A DNA stretch of 64,000 nt from Muscardinus avellanarius (GCA_963383645.1 OY726572.1:70370856-70434855), one strand, 5' to 3'; shown: positions 1-11,712, numbered from the stretch's first letter. Numbers and translations: made by a program. The notes: a model not told the origin generated them from the letters alone.

Positions 1-85
1 ACACAAAATAAAAATAAAAGCCAAGCAGGCAGTTAAGGGGACAAAACAAATTACATGCAAATCCTGTGTTCTAAACATGCATTTT

Positions 86-303
86 TATTTTATTTTATTT
101 TATTTTTTGCGGGTCTGGGGATGGAACCCAGGGGCATTTGACCTCCAAGCTACACCCCCTGCCCTATTTTTTACTCTTTATTTTGAAACCGGGTCTCACT
201 GAGTTGCAGAGGGCCTCACTGAGTAGCTGAGGCTGTGAACCGCGATCCTCCGGTCTCAGCCTCCCGAATGCTGGGATTACAGGCGTGTGCCACCACGCCC
301 GAC
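86..303 (-). mobile_element. B1-dID SINE, AGACC-type 3' end
   Basis: Read on the minus strand, it has a B1-like left half ending in a B-box-like stretch, then an ID-like right half and an A tail, seen as T-rich sequence at 86-108. The right half ends in the variant with CCCCAGACCCGC before the tail. A short repeat, TGCATTTT, lies on both sides (near 78 and 305) and is a likely TSD. Such SINEs are non-coding, are transcribed by RNA polymerase III and are mobilised by L1 proteins (family knowledge). This variant recurs near 8331, 22946, 26191, 45425 and 51392. Confidence 0.85.
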
Positions 304-764
304 TTGCATTTTGATGTAAAAGCCAGTGGAAGAAGCTGTTCCCCACACTCTAGTGGCAGCATGTCTTCTGGTCTTCTTAGTGAGCCTTTGAGTTTGACCC
401 CCAGAGGAAACCGACAGCCGCGGTGTGGGATTCTGACAGCGTTTACACCAGGAAACAAGAATGCGGTTGTATGACCTGAAGTGTAAGAACAGAGTTAATG
501 GACAATAGTACCTGGAATGGCCCTTTCAAGTCAGGCTCTTATTTATTTCCCTTTCAGTAAACCCTCCTTCCTCATTGGGCCTCATGCACAGGAGAGTCTG
601 GGGATTCTTGGATGTGCAGCTTACATAAGCTTGGGTGTATGATTGAGAGTTTTTTTTTTTAAATTAAGAACCAGCATTTTAATAAGTTGAGGCATTTAAG
701 GTCGTTAGGAGAGGGTGGATGTAATTTGCCTGCGAGGACATACATTTTGAAGGAAGGTAGAGGA

Positions 765-1690
765 TGGAGTATTATGGAATGGATTTGTTTTCTCCCAAAC
801 TCATATATTGAAGTCTCCCCCTCAATACCTCCTCAGAACATGAGTTTCTTGGAGACGCGGTCTTTCAAGATGTAATTAAGTTCAAATGAGATCCCGGATC
901 CTAAAAAGGAGAAATTGGACACAGATACAGAAGCAAGACTGTGAAGATAGGAGGAAAAGGAGGAAAAGATGGCTGTCTACAATCCAAAGAGAGAAACCTT
1001 CGAAGAAACCCATCCTGCCTCAGACTTTTTGCATCCAGAATTGTGAGAAAACACTTTTCTTAGGGCTCTGCGATGCAGAGGGGAAAGACAACTGTACACT
1101 CTTTTTACATTCTGAGACTTTCACAAACACCTTTGGTGCTGATTGACTTGTTGGCCTGCAGCGGCAGCTGGGCCTAGAGCCGCAGGAACTTCTCCCTCAA
1201 TCTTCAGTTTCTTCTGACTCCTGGAGCCAGCTGTGTCTGCTCAGCTTTGTTGGCGATCAAGGGCTCAGGTTTTGCATGATGGTATCATCGTCAAGGTCAT
1301 AGCTCATCAAGGTCATAGGCCGCCAGATGGAGCACAGGGCTCCCACTCATGCTCATGGGGGTTTCTACACTGCGTGAGATCTTTTCTTCTTGCTTGACTG
1401 TGGACTCCAGGGTTAGGTAAGGTCATTAGGGCAGTGCCTCGACCCAAGAGGATGTGTCCTTCTAAGAGTTGCCACCAGGGGGTCAGCTTCTTCTCTGCCT
1501 TGTGAGTACACTTGAGAAAGACCACTGTCTTCAGCCAGGTCTCGAAAGAAGTCCTGCCCTGCAGCAGGATCTTGACCTTGGCCTTTTGGCCTCCAGATTG
1601 AGAAATACGCATTTGTTTCAAATCTGTTTCTTATACAGCTTTTTTTTTTTCTTTTTTAAGCAGCTGGAACAGACTGAGATACGGGTTATT
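765..1690 (+). mobile_element. MLT1-like MaLR LTR remnants
   Basis: Bases 780-1095 follow the MLT1 LTR pattern: an opening resembling ATTCATATGTTGAAGTC, a stretch on dated intervals of GGACACAGATACAGA, then GATGGCTGTCTACAATCCAA and a CCAGAATTGTGAGAAAA end. Bases 1545-1690 again resemble an MLT1 3' end, with GCCTCCAGATTGAGAAATAC and CAGACTGAGATAC. The 450 bp between may be internal MaLR sequence or an interruption. Open frames across it are chance. The family call is from pattern memory. Confidence 0.6.
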
Positions 1691-2040
1691 TTTGTAACAA
1701 GAATATAAAGCAATAATACTGAATTTAATTGTGTGTCTGTGAGGATAGCCTGTCTTAAAAGGAACTAAATACAAAAGTCCACAATCTTTTGCCTTTTGCT
1801 AATTATGTGTATTTCCAGGCATTGCTAATTATATTCCCAAATTCCTCAAAAGAAAAATGTAAGATAAATGCTAAATGGGGATGATGAGAGGTTTTTGATT
1901 ATTTATTTTTTCTGTGTTTCTTGGAGAGAGCTGTGACAAATTCATGTTGGAATTAACCAGCAGCAAAACTCAGGGCACCTAATTTTACATTTGATCAGAG
2001 AGTTCAGCTAAAAGAGTTTTGTTGGCTCACACAATCCTTG

Positions 2041-2044
2041 CACG

Positions 2045-2075
<31 letters not shown>

Positions 2076-2081
2076 CCCACA
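2041..2081. repeat. (CG)n(CA)n microsatellite
   Basis: A short alternating CG run passes into about 13 CA units. It is an alternating purine-pyrimidine tract and so a possible Z-DNA former. It has no evident SINE beside it. Confidence 0.9.
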
Positions 2082-2292
2082 CCTCTTTTAATCTTTCATA
2101 CTAGTTTGATGCTACAGCATAACATATTGTAAGATCAGCACTCTTATTTCCTTGATAATGTACAATAAATCGCAATTGCAATAATTCCTTACCACAGCTT
2201 TTCCCTTCTTTTTGCTTCATGTCTGATTACCTTTTGAATGACTTCTTTGACAAACCCTAGGTGGTGTCAATTGGGTGGCCTCCTTCCTTCTC

Positions 2293-2499
2293 TTCCTTCT
2301 TCTTCTTCTTCGTTTTTTTTTTTTTTTGGATACCCTTATACCTCCGGGCTACACTCCCAGACTTATTTTATACTTTTTTATATGGCAACAGGGTCTCTTA
2401 AGCCAGCAAGGCTGGCTTCGAACCTGCGAACCTGCGTGATTCTTCTGTCTCCGCCTCCCAAGCGCTGGGATTACAAGGGTGTGCCACCACACCCGGCTG
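2293..2499 (-). mobile_element. B1-dID SINE, short GTACCACC type, with TSD
   Basis: Minus-strand SINE of the short-middle variant; the plus strand shows a damaged form of CTGGAAGCCCTTCTACCTCC. The repeats CCTCCTTCCTTCTC (2279-2292) and CCTCCTCCCTTCTC (2500-2513) differ at one base and mark the TSD. The tail is T-rich with TTC units. Internal duplications in the B1 half (CGAACCTG repeated) are damage after or during copying. Confidence 0.85.
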
Positions 2500-2842
2500 C
2501 CTCCTCCCTTCTCTTATGCTGCCGTCTTCTCTATTTTCCATGCTGGTGTTCATTTGAGAGAGGGGGGGAACCTAAAGAGTGTTCTCTAAAACAAAGCAGA
2601 TGGTCAGTGATGTGACTGAGGAAGGTGTATCGCTCTCATTTCGTCTTCCCTTATAGATTTTTTTTTGGCTTCTGCATTTCCATTTCACATGTTTCTGAAG
2701 ATTTCTATGTCACTTTTTTATCTGTGGCAAAGACTCCTAATGTGAGTTCATATTCTTTTTCTGTCTATAACCAGTCATGTTTGTTCCTCCTTAAACCCAT
2801 CCAGATATTATTATGAGCAGTGACTAGCATTTCACCTTCCTT

Positions 2843-3190
2843 CCTCCCTCCCTCCCTCCCTCCCTCCCTCCCTCCCTCCCTCCCTCCCTCCTTCCCTCCC
2901 TTCCTCCCTTCCTTCCTTCTTTCCTTCCTTCTTATTCTTCTTCCCTCTTTCTTTCTCTCTCTCTTTATCCCTTCCTTCTTTTCCTCCCTCCCTTTCTTCC
3001 TTTTTATTTTTGGTGGTACTGGGGATTGAACCCAGAAGTATTCTATGTCTGAGCTACACTCCCAGCCCTATTTTCCTTTTTTATTATGAAATAGAGCCTC
3101 ACTAAGTTGCTGAGGCTGTTCTCCAACCTGCAATCCTCTGTCTCAGCCTCCCAAGTACTGATATTCTATGCATGCTCCACCATCCCTGGC
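2843..3190 (-). mobile_element. B1-dID SINE with 160-bp pyrimidine tail
   Basis: The SINE body is at about 3005-3190. The (CCCT)n/(CCTT)n/(CTTT)n tract at 2843-3004 sits where its A tail should be. The matching TTCACCTTCCTT (2831-2842) and TATCACCTTCTT (from about 3192) lie outside the tract, so the microsatellite belongs to the insertion. The tract is almost pure pyrimidine on this strand. Confidence 0.8.
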
Positions 3191-3514
3191 TTATCACCTT
3201 CTTTATTTAGAGAAAATTTGCTTATTAGCATGAGATAAAAACATATATTTAAATCCCAAACTTCCTGCTCTACAGGAAGCTTCTTTCTAGACACTATATT
3301 AAAATTCACTGTGGTCACTTGTGTAGAACATAGGTGACCACCAGATCACTTAGAATTTTATGCTGCTCTCTCCAGAAGGCATTCCAGGATTGCTATTTTT
3401 CTCATGGTCCTTGGGCTAGAGGTTATTGTGGAAAGCATATGCTGCTGCACACTTAATAGACAAAATAAAGTACAGACCTCTTAGTTTAGGTATTGCGCAA
3501 TTAATTTCATTAGA

Positions 3515-3622
3515 TAGCTGAGGGTATGGCTGAGTTGCTGGGGCTAGTCCTGAACTTCTGATCCTCTTGTCTTAGCCTCTCAAGCACTGAGATGACAGAT
3601 GTGTGCTACCATTCCTGGCTAT
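3515..3622 (-). mobile_element. B1-dID SINE fragment
   Basis: Only the B1 half remains: plus-strand GAGTTGCTGGGGCTAG, then CTTAGCCTCTCAAGCACTG and a worn CCATTCCTGGCT end. The ID half is missing. It is diverged and so probably an older copy. Confidence 0.7.
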
Positions 3623-3794
3623 GTTTTTTATATGTATATGAGGATAGGAAGAGTGAAATCAAGTATGTAAGAAGATGTATTTTTCAAGGAAAAATTTCAT
3701 TTTCCAAGATTAACATTTGTCCTGAAACTATTAGGTTTCTGTTTTTAATGGATTCTACAGGGAAAGCTCCTGGATCCTTTAGTAAAATGGTAGT

Positions 3795-3993
3795 CTCTCT
3801 AAAACACATGGTATACTTAAACGAACCTATCAAAGTCAATCACTAAGCCAAACATGGGAAGGAAAGATGGGAAGAGAATGGGGTGGGGATTGGGTAAGAG
3901 CTAATTGGGTGATGTGTGCATGTATGTCTCTATAAGTCTTTTATCCCATTAAGATGTATGACTACAATGCACCAATTAAAAAATTTAAAAAAT
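3795..3993 (+). mobile_element. L1 3' end (3' UTR only)
   Basis: Matches the 3' UTR seen at 21079 and 25039: AAACACATGGTATACTTAAA, CACTAAGCCAAACATGGGAA, a G-rich stretch and TGCACCAATTAAAAAATT followed by A-rich tail. It is a heavily 5'-truncated L1 with no coding sequence. Confidence 0.8.
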
Positions 3994-5009
3994 GCTAGTC
4001 TGTATTTTCAATGTCTGTAATGAAAGCAGAGTTTCCTCCTGGAAAAGGACAGTTCTATTGCTTTCAGAGAAATACCAATTCTCTCTTCCTCATTGTGAAA
4101 AATGTGGACATAAGTGGTTTCTTTCATTTCCTTTTGACTAAGAAAAACAGACTTTTCTAAAGGTCAGGGAAAACTTAAACAAGAAATTCAACACAGAAAG
4201 TTACATGCAGTAAACAATTCTGGTTGTCTGGTGTACCTGAGTCTTGGCTCATTCTTACCCTGTCCAAGTAAGAGCTGCTTTCTTACCTAGCTGGAAGGCA
4301 CCTCTCTGCAATGGCTCCCAGCCCCACTCTAGGGCTCAGCAGTAACCCTCTTTTCTATTACTTCTAAATGTTTTCTGACCTACCTAAACTTTATGAAGTC
4401 CCAGGCCAAGACAGCAACAGCAAGTCGAAAGGAGAAATAAAAGCCCACCTCCTTATGTTCCAGTTTTGCTTTACAGAGGCTGGCCATCTTTCCCAAGTCT
4501 CGTCTCTCCCTAAGTCGACACAGCAAGACACAGCAGACCCCATCAATTCCCAAACTGCTATGAAAGTGTCACCTTACGTGGGTTTTGTAGAAAAATCACA
4601 CAAGAATTGCCATAATTAAGAATTTTTTTTTTACAAGAGATGCAAAAGTAGTAAGGCAGATTTACATTCTTTCTGCCCTTGAAAGATGGAAAAAAAAAAA
4701 AAGTGGGCTCTTTCTTTGACCTTAGCAGCATGGACTGCAATGAGATAGTGCAGGCTCAGCTCTGATAAGGCTGAGTCAGCCTTCCTTTATTTCCCCTCTT
4801 CTAAAGCTGGCAGAATATTATGTAAATATCCTCTTGAACTTCTCTGGAACTCCCATGAGAAACATTTAGAATAAGGACACACACATCTGCTCAAGGACCA
4901 GATGTAGGCATAGTAAATCTACACATAAAAATCAAACAGAAAGTACTCCTATTGAAACCCAAGTGCCTATAACCATGCTTGAAAATGACTGTGGACACTC
5001 AATTTTTAA
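3994..5009. other. No recognised feature
   Basis: AT-rich sequence without a clear repeat family, gene, splice pattern or RNA gene that I can name. Several short A or T runs occur, as at 4621 and 4690. Confidence 0.5.
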
Positions 5010-5582
5010 TCTTACTTTTAAACTAAGATATAATTAATGTACTATAAGGCGCACTGCTTTAAAACATACAATTCAGTATTTTTAGTATATTCAAATGCGT
5101 TTGCAAATATGACTGCTATTTACTTCAAGAACATTTTTTTTCGACATAAAAAGAAACTCCATATCCACTCCCTAATCCTTCCAAACCATGAAAACCACTT
5201 GCCTATTTTCTGTCTCTATGGATTTACCTATCAGGCACATTTCACATAAATGCAATTATATAATGTATGTCTTTTTCTGTGTGACTTCATTCACTTAGCA
5301 TATTTTTAAGGTTAATTCTTGTATAGCATGCTTCAGTATATTTTTTTACAGCCAAATAATATTTCAGTATGAACATACACTTGTCTATTCATTTTAAAAA
5401 TCCAGTTATCAAAATTGGTAGGCACTGGATTGTTTATACTTTGCAATTATGATAATGTTGCAATAAATATTCAGATGTAAGCTTTTGTTTGAACTTTTGT
5501 TTTCAATATTTTGGGGTATAATATAGATATTATATTGTGCATGGGTGAAGTTGTTGGTTCTTATGCTAACTCTTTATTCAAC

Positions 5583-5617
<35 letters not shown>

Positions 5618-6780
5618 ATATGTACATGTGTGTGTGCATGTGTGTGTTGCACTGGGGATTGAACCCAGAGCTGTACTACCTCTGAGGTACAACCCAGGCC
5701 CTATTTTAGTTTCTATTTCAAAACACTGTCTCACTAAGTTGCTGAAAGTTTGCTAAATTTCTGAAGATGTCCTCAGACCTGTGATTCTCCTGTCTCAGCC
5801 TCCCAAGTACTGGGATTAGAGGCATGTGCCACCACACCAGGTTTATGATCAACTTTTTGAGGAACGGCTAAAGTGTTTACCAAAAAAGTGTACCATTTTA
5901 CACTCCCATCAGCAGGGCATGAAACTCCCAATTTCCTCATGTCCTTGCCAACACTATTATTATGTATTTTTTGACTATGTCAAAAAATCATGTCAGTGGG
6001 TTTGAAGTGATAACTTGTCCTGGTTTTTATTTGCACTTCCCACTAGAAATTAAATGTTGAGCTTCTTTACAGACTGTGCCCATTGGCCATTTTCATACCT
6101 TCTAATAGAAATGCCTATTCAGATCCTTTGACTTTTTTTAGTTCAGATTTTTTTCTTATACTATTGAATTATAATAATTCTTTATAATCTCATGAATACA
6201 AACTCATCAAATATATGATTTGCAAGTGTCCAATTTCATGAGCCGTGTCCTTTGAAGCACAATTTTGAAGTCTCAACTTCAATGAAGTATAATTTATCTT
6301 TTCCCCCCCAATAGTAACATATGCTTTAGATGTCATATCTATGAAACTATTTCTTACTTGAGGTCACTTAGACTTAAGCTTGCTTTTTGTCTAAGGGTTT
6401 TATGGTTGTAGATATTGTGTTTAGGGCTTTGATCCACGTCGAATGTATTTTTATATACAGCCTGAGATAGGAGATCAAATTTATCCTATTATATAGGAAT
6501 ATCCAGTTGTTCCAGGACTATATTTTGAAAATAAAATTCTTTCTCCACTGAAATTTCTTGGCATCTTTGTCACAAAACAATCACCTAAGTTAATCATACT
6601 GACGATCCAAGTTTGAGATGAGTTGTTTCTCTTTGGTTTTCAAGATTTTCTTTTGCTGTTAACAGTTCAAATAGGGTGTGCCAAGTGTGGGTCTCTTTCA
6701 GTTTATCCTACCTCAATCATCAAGTTTATTAGATGTAGATTAATATATTCCTTAAGATTTGAAACTTTTTTAGAAACTAT
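5010..6780 (-). mobile_element. Ancient antisense L1 (L1M type), split by a SINE
   Basis: The plus strand reads as the complement of old mammalian L1 ORF2 and 3' UTR. Landmarks in order are a GACTTCATTCACTTAGCATA stretch, AACTTTTTGAGGAACGGC, CCCATTGGCCATTTTC, ATATATGATTTGCAAGTG and ATATCCAGTTGTTCCAGGAC. It is rich in small indels and stops and is clearly not functional. The SINE at 5585-5845 interrupts it, so the L1 is the older of the two. Confidence 0.8.
5585..5845 (-). mobile_element. SINE with (TG)n tail inside ancient L1
   Basis: The SINE body is at about 5648-5843: plus strand ACTGGGGATTGAACCCAG to CACCACACCAGG. The (TG)n run at 5585-5645 occupies its tail. The flanking L1 sequence resumes at about 5846. 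Confidence 0.8.
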
Positions 6781-6783
6781 TTC

Positions 6784-7060
6784 CCCTTCCTTCCTTCCTT
6801 CCTTCCTTCCTTCCTTCCTTCCTTCCTTCCTTCCTTCTTCTTAATTCTTTTCTCTCTCTCTTTTTTTTTTTTTTGGTTGTACTGAGGTTCCTGGAAGCCC
6901 TTCTACCTCCGGGCTACACTCCCAGACCTATTTTTACATTTTTATTTGGAAACAGGGTCTCCTAAGCCAGCGCGTGTGGCTGGCTTCGAGCCTGTGTGAT
7001 CCTCCTATCTCTGCCTTCCAAGCGCGGGGATTACAAGCGTGTGCCACCACGCCCGGCCTC
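6784..7060 (-). mobile_element. SINE with (TTCC)n tail, short GTACCACC type
   Basis: The body, at about 6862-7060, has the CTGGAAGCCCTTCTACCTCC signature and the short middle part (GGTCTCCTAAGCCAGCGC). It is preceded by about 13 TTCC units (6784-6838) and T runs. It is the first of three SINEs in a row in the same orientation. Confidence 0.8.
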
Positions 7061-7074
7061 TTTTCTCTTTTGGA

Positions 7075-7287
7075 ATTTATATGTGGTACTGGATATAGAA
7101 CCCAGGGGCTTTCTAACCCTGGGCTGCACTCTCAGACCTATTTTTTATATTTTATTTGGAAACAGGGCCTCACTAAGTTGCTGAGAGCCTCACTAAGTAG
7201 CTGAGACTAGCTTAGAACCTGCACAATCCTCCCATCTCAGCCTCCCAAGTACTGGGATTACAAGCATATGCCATCATGACCAGCTAT
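7075..7287 (-). mobile_element. B1-dID SINE, long middle
   Basis: Complete but worn copy. The duplicated middle (CTCACTAAGTTGCTGAGAGC then CTCACTAAGTAGCTGAGAC) distinguishes it from the short-middle variant just upstream. Confidence 0.8.
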
Positions 7288-7351
7288 ATTGTATAATCTT
7301 AATGGAAGATTGTTGATCCCCCTCCCTCTCTCCCTTCCTCCCTCCTTCCCT

Positions 7352-7531
7352 CTCTTGACTGGGGATTGAACCCAGGGACATTCTATATCTGAGCTACACC
7401 CAAGCTCTTTTTACTTTTTTTTACGTTGAAACAGGATCCTGTTAAGTTGCTGAGGCTGGCCTGAAACCTGAAGTCCTCCTGTCTCAGCTTCCCAAGTACA
7501 GGAAATATAGGTATGTGTCATTATACCTAGA
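7352..7531 (-). mobile_element. B1-dID SINE, old copy
   Basis: Plus strand GACTGGGGATTGAACCCAGG through a degraded B1 end at about 7530. A C/T-rich stretch (7318-7351) stands at its tail. Confidence 0.75.
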
Positions 7532-7717
7532 GTGATTAATTTATCTTAATTGTTTGTTTTCATTTTGTTCCTCAGACTGATAAACTTCAGTTGACCTATA
7601 TTAAGGTTTGCTGAGTTTTTCCCCTGCTGAAATTTGCTGTTGAGTAACTCTAGTCAACTTTTTATTTTAGTTATTATATTTTCAATATTAGATTTTTATT
7701 TGGTTCTTTAAAAGCAA

Positions 7718-7794
7718 TCTCTCTCTCTCTCTCTCTCTCTCTGTACTGAGAATTGAACCCAGGTACATTTAACCTCTGAGCTATACCCGTGGTC

Positions 7795-7829
<35 letters not shown>

Positions 7830-8149
7830 GCAGTAGTAGGGATGGAACCCAGGGACATTCTGCCTCTGATTGACACCTCAAGCCCTATTTTTTAACCCTT
7901 TATTTTTGAAACAGGGTCTCACTGAGTTGCAAAGGGCTTCAATAAGTAGCTGAGGCTGTCCATGAACTGTGACCCTCTGGTCTCAGCCTCCAGAATGCTG
8001 AGATTACAAGTGTGTGCCACCACGCCCAGCTTTATTTTTTATTTTTATTTTGAAATATGGTTTTGCTAGTTGATGAGAATCTACCTGTGGTCATTCTTTC
8101 TCAGCCTCCCAAATACAGAAATTACAGGCAGGCACCACCAAGCTCGGCT
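7718..8149 (-). mobile_element. Outer SINE with (TC)n tail, split by another SINE
   Basis: The ID half is at 7743-7795 and the B1 half at 8040-8149. Between them lie (TTTA)n and a complete second SINE (7831-8033). The (TC)n run at 7718-7742 is at the tail end of the outer copy. Nesting makes this copy the older. Confidence 0.75.
7831..8033 (-). mobile_element. Inner SINE inserted in another SINE
   Basis: Full-length copy, less worn than the SINE around it. It carries GTAGGGATGGAACCCAGG and CCACCACGCCCAGC. The (TTTA)n run at 7796-7830 stands at its tail. Confidence 0.75.
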
Positions 8150-8330
8150 ATTTCTATCTTTATTAATATTCTCATTTGATTAGAAATAGTTTTCACACTT
8201 AACTTTATTTAAATATGATTTAATTTAGTCACTGGACATATTTAAAATGATATTTAAAGTCTTTGCTTATTAATTCCATTGTTTGGACTTCATAGTTCTA
8301 TTGATTTTTTTCCTATGTATGGGCCATTTT

Positions 8331-8548
8331 TTTATTTATTTTTATTTTTAATTGTTTCGTGGGTTTGGAGATGGAACCCAGAGGCATTTGACCTCCAAGC
8401 CACACCCCCTGCCCAATTTTTTATTCTTTATTTTGAAACAGGATCATACTGAGTTGCAAAGGGCCTCACTAAGCTGTCCATGAACCGCGATCCTATGGTC
8501 TCAGCCTCCCGAATGCTGGGATTACAAGCGTGGGCCACCACACCTGGC
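8331..8548 (-). mobile_element. B1-dID SINE, AGACC-type 3' end
   Basis: Close relative of the copy at 86-303 (shared GGCATTTGACCTCCAAGC and CACCCCCTGCCC). TGGGCCATTT occurs on both sides (about 8319 and 8552), a good TSD. Part of the middle is deleted. Confidence 0.85.
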
Positions 8549-8608
8549 TCTGGGCCATTTATTTTTTGACTCTTTGTTTCATACCATTGTGTTGAAAACT
8601 AAACATTG

Positions 8609-8796
8609 AGCCCGGCATGTTGGCACACGCTTGTAATCCCCACGCTTGGGAGGTGGAGACAAGAGGATTGTGCAGGTTCGAAGCCCACTGTGCTTGCTTA
8701 AGAGACCCTGTTTCCAAATAAAATATAAAATAGGCCTGGGAGTGTAGCCAGGAGAAGGGTTTCCAGGAACCCCAGTACCACAAAAAAAAAAAAAAG
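8609..8796 (+). mobile_element. B1-dID SINE, short GTACCACC type
   Basis: Plus-strand copy from GAGCCCGGCATGTTGGC to CCCCAGTACCAC and an A run. It faces the next SINE (8852-9056) in the opposite orientation about 55 bp away, so a read-through RNA could fold into a long imperfect hairpin. Confidence 0.85.
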
Positions 8797-8851
8797 AAAT
8801 TTTATTATTTTTGTCATTAGTGTATATTGTTGTTTGTTTAGTGACTTTTCT

Positions 8852-9056
8852 TTCTTTCTTTTTTCTTTTTTTCTTTTTTTTGGTGGTACTGGGGTTCCTG
8901 GAAGCCCTTCTACCTCCGGGCCACACTCCCAGACATATTTTTTATTTTTGGAAACAGGGTCTCTTAAGCCAGCACTGCTGGCTTCTAACCTGCGGGATCC
9001 TCCTGTCTCCGCCTCCCAAGCGCGGGGATTACAAGAGTGCGCCATCATGCCCAGCC
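8852..9056 (-). mobile_element. B1-dID SINE, short type, with perfect 17-bp TSD
   Basis: TGTTTAGTGACTTTTCT occurs at 8835-8851 and 9057-9073 without mismatch, fixing both ends. The body keeps the CTGGAAGCCCTTCTACCTCC signature. The perfect TSD argues for a fairly recent insertion. Confidence 0.92.
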
Positions 9057-9073
9057 TGTTTAGTGACTTTTCT

Positions 9074-9945
9074 GAACTAATTCTGTCCAGTCTATATTAT
9101 TTGATCTGTATGATCTCTGAAGTTTTTGCCTTGCTTATTTAGTGGTTAGTAATGATTAGACAGAGATATTAAACATCTGGAATTAAAAATATTAGACCTT
9201 TCCAAAAGGCTTTGTGTACCCCAAAGAACATAGCTTCAAAACTCAATCAGACTGTTGATAACTCTGTCTTAGCCATCACTTCCTGTTTGTACAGACTTAC
9301 AGGCCATGCATAAATAAGACCTCGTGGCCTTCTCATATATTTTTTCTCATCATGCTAGCAGCTCTAGACATTTGTGAGGCTCTATGGACTCCCAGGTATA
9401 TGCCAGAACTGAGCTTTTCCAAGCCACTGTGAACATCTAATTCCCCAGCTTTTCCTCTTAAACTTTTTGGTTAGCTTATTGCTTACTCCATCAGTTATCT
9501 ACTAACTCAGGCAGCCATGAAGTTAATCAATTTTCAAAGCTGCTTTCTGCAAATACCTCTGGGGGAAAGACTTTTCACGCTTGGTACTCTCTGAGCCAAG
9601 ATAAATAAAGACAACTCCTGCTTACAGCATCTTCTAGAGGACCACTAGACAGCTCAAATAATCGAAGTTCTCCAAGAAAGAGGCTTTGAGTTAAGTTCCA
9701 GTCTCATTCTGCACCCTGAGGTAGCTGTCAGGCTGTTGGTTTTTAAGGCTACTTCAGAATTAGAGAAATTGGGATGAGACTAGGATAAGTAAAAGTATCA
9801 CAGTGCTTACTGTTCTTCCTGAGATTTAGGAATTTTTTTTTTTGCATTAAGTGCTCTCTAGATTGCTCTAAGCCTTTGATTAATTTCCAGAGTTCTAAAC
9901 AAAGCTGATTCCAGCCATTTTATTTTCTATTTTCTGGTTGCTTTT
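9074..9945. other. No recognised feature
   Basis: Moderately AT-rich sequence. I see no coding frame, RNA gene or repeat I can name; some of it could be a worn LTR. Confidence 0.4.
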
Positions 9946-9961
9946 ATGGTTGAGGAATTTT

Positions 9962-10162
9962 TTTTCTGGAACTGGGGATGGAATCCAGGGGCATTGTACC
10001 TCTGAGCTACACCCCCAGCCCTAATTTTTATTCTTTATTTTGAAACAGGGTCTTATTGAGTTGCAAAAGGCCTCACTAAGTTGTAGCTGAAGCTCTACTG
10101 ATGATCCTCCTGTCTCATTCTCCTAAATGCTGGGATTACAAGTGCATGATGCCTCCATGCCC
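9962..10162 (-). mobile_element. B1-dID SINE
   Basis: Plus strand GGAACTGGGGATGGAATCC to TCCATGCCCAGG. The repeat TGGTTGAGGAATTTTT (near 9947) and TGGTTGAGGGAATTTTT (near 10163) frame it as a TSD. Confidence 0.85.
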
Positions 10163-10179
10163 AGGTGGTTGAGGGAATT

Positions 10180-10637
10180 TTTGTAGGTTCTTACTCTACC
10201 AACTCCTCAGATGTCCCTCCTTGATTGTTGAATAATGATTCAGTACACTGACTTTGGATTTGTTGGGTTGAAAATACTTGTAAATCAAGTTTTTGTCAAA
10301 TACTAGTGATTGTTTAAAAATCAGACTTGAGCTAAAAACGATCAAGTATATTTTTATCTTTACATATAGGTTGAAGTACATGAAATTACCACTTCCGTAG
10401 ATCAAAAAGAGTACAGTGTTGATAACTCCCTATAGTTTAACACAATATTTTCAAAGAACTTCTTTCTAACTTTTTTCTTCTTTGCAAAGAACAACCTATA
10501 AAGGAATCCTCCAAATAATATGATGAATCTCATATAGCCTTATTAAATTATTTCCAAAGCACCAGAGGAACACAGTAACTATTACTGTGTAGAAAATGGA
10601 TATCATTAACCAATGCTCAAGAATCTGTGTATTGTCC
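10180..10637. other. No recognised feature
   Basis: AT-rich. It ends in the left copy of the L1 target-site duplication (10638-10655). Nothing coding is seen. Confidence 0.4.
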
Positions 10638-11017
10638 CCAAACATGGGAATTTTTTTTCTTTTTTATTATTTTATTGGTGTACTGCATTCATACATCATA
10701 ATGGGATAAAAACAAAACTTTTGTAAACATACATGCACATATCACCCAGTTAGCCCCTACCCGATCCCCACCCCGTTCCCTCCCTATCCCTCCTTCCCAT
10801 GCTTGGCTTAGTGGTTGACATCAAGTATTATAGCAATTTATCCAAAATTAACAATGATAATCTCACATAACAGTTTCATTTGTCTGATACCAAGCTTTTG
10901 ATGACTTAAAGATAACATTTCAATATTTCTTTTTGCTTTCTTTCTTACCAGAGAATATTTTTTTCTTTTTTTTAGGTGAAACTATCATACATTTATTTAT
11001 TTATTTATTTATTTTTC

Positions 11018-11712
11018 AGAAAAAATCTATCCTAATATGGAATATGGACTCTAGATACCCAAAACGATCTCGAAAAAGAACAAAGCTACCAGATGTATAT
11101 TTTCTGATTTCAAACCATATAAAGCTACAAAAATTGAAACAGTGTAGTACTGTTCTAAAGGCAGATATGTAAACCATTGGAGTTAAATAAAAGCCTAGAG
11201 ATAAATTCTTCCATATATTGTCAAGTTATTTTTGACAAGGTTTCCACAAACATTTGGTGGAGGAAATGATAATCTTTTAACTAAATATTGTTGAAAATAA
11301 TAATTACATGAAAAAGAATAAAATTGGACCCTTACCTAACACCATACACAAATATTAACTCAAAATAGATAAAAGACCTAAATATATATCTAAAGACTAT
11401 AAACTTTTAGAAGAAAATTTGGGTCATAAAACCTCACAACACTGAAATTGGCAGTGATTTCTTGGATATGATTTCAATGGCACAGGCAACAGAGGAGTAT
11501 ACAAACTCCCTAAAATATAAAAAAAAAATTGTATATCCAAAGACAATGTAAACAGAGTTAACAGTTACTAATAGAATGGGATAAAATATTTCCAAATGCT
11601 ATATCTGAAGGTATATTAATATTCCAACTAGAAATCCTAAAAATTAATAACAATAAAGGCAAACAATACAGTTTAGAGATAGGTAAAAGACTAACATAAA
11701 TAATGAATCTCC
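11018..11712 (+). mobile_element. Old L1 ORF2 piece, reversed inside the composite L1
   Basis: Plus-strand similarity to L1 ORF2: AAAGAACAAAGCTACC, a run resembling the segment on intermediate residues (GATATGATTTCAATGGCACA), and AATGGGATAAAATATTTCC. It has many stops and indels, so it looks much older than the ORF1 beside it, yet it lies within the TSD-bounded unit. It ends some 15 bases before the ORF1 stop codon. Confidence 0.7.

Noticed and set aside
6784..6838. CRISPR-like regular repeats
   Set aside because: Simple TTCC microsatellite next to a SINE; no spacers, and the window is mammalian.
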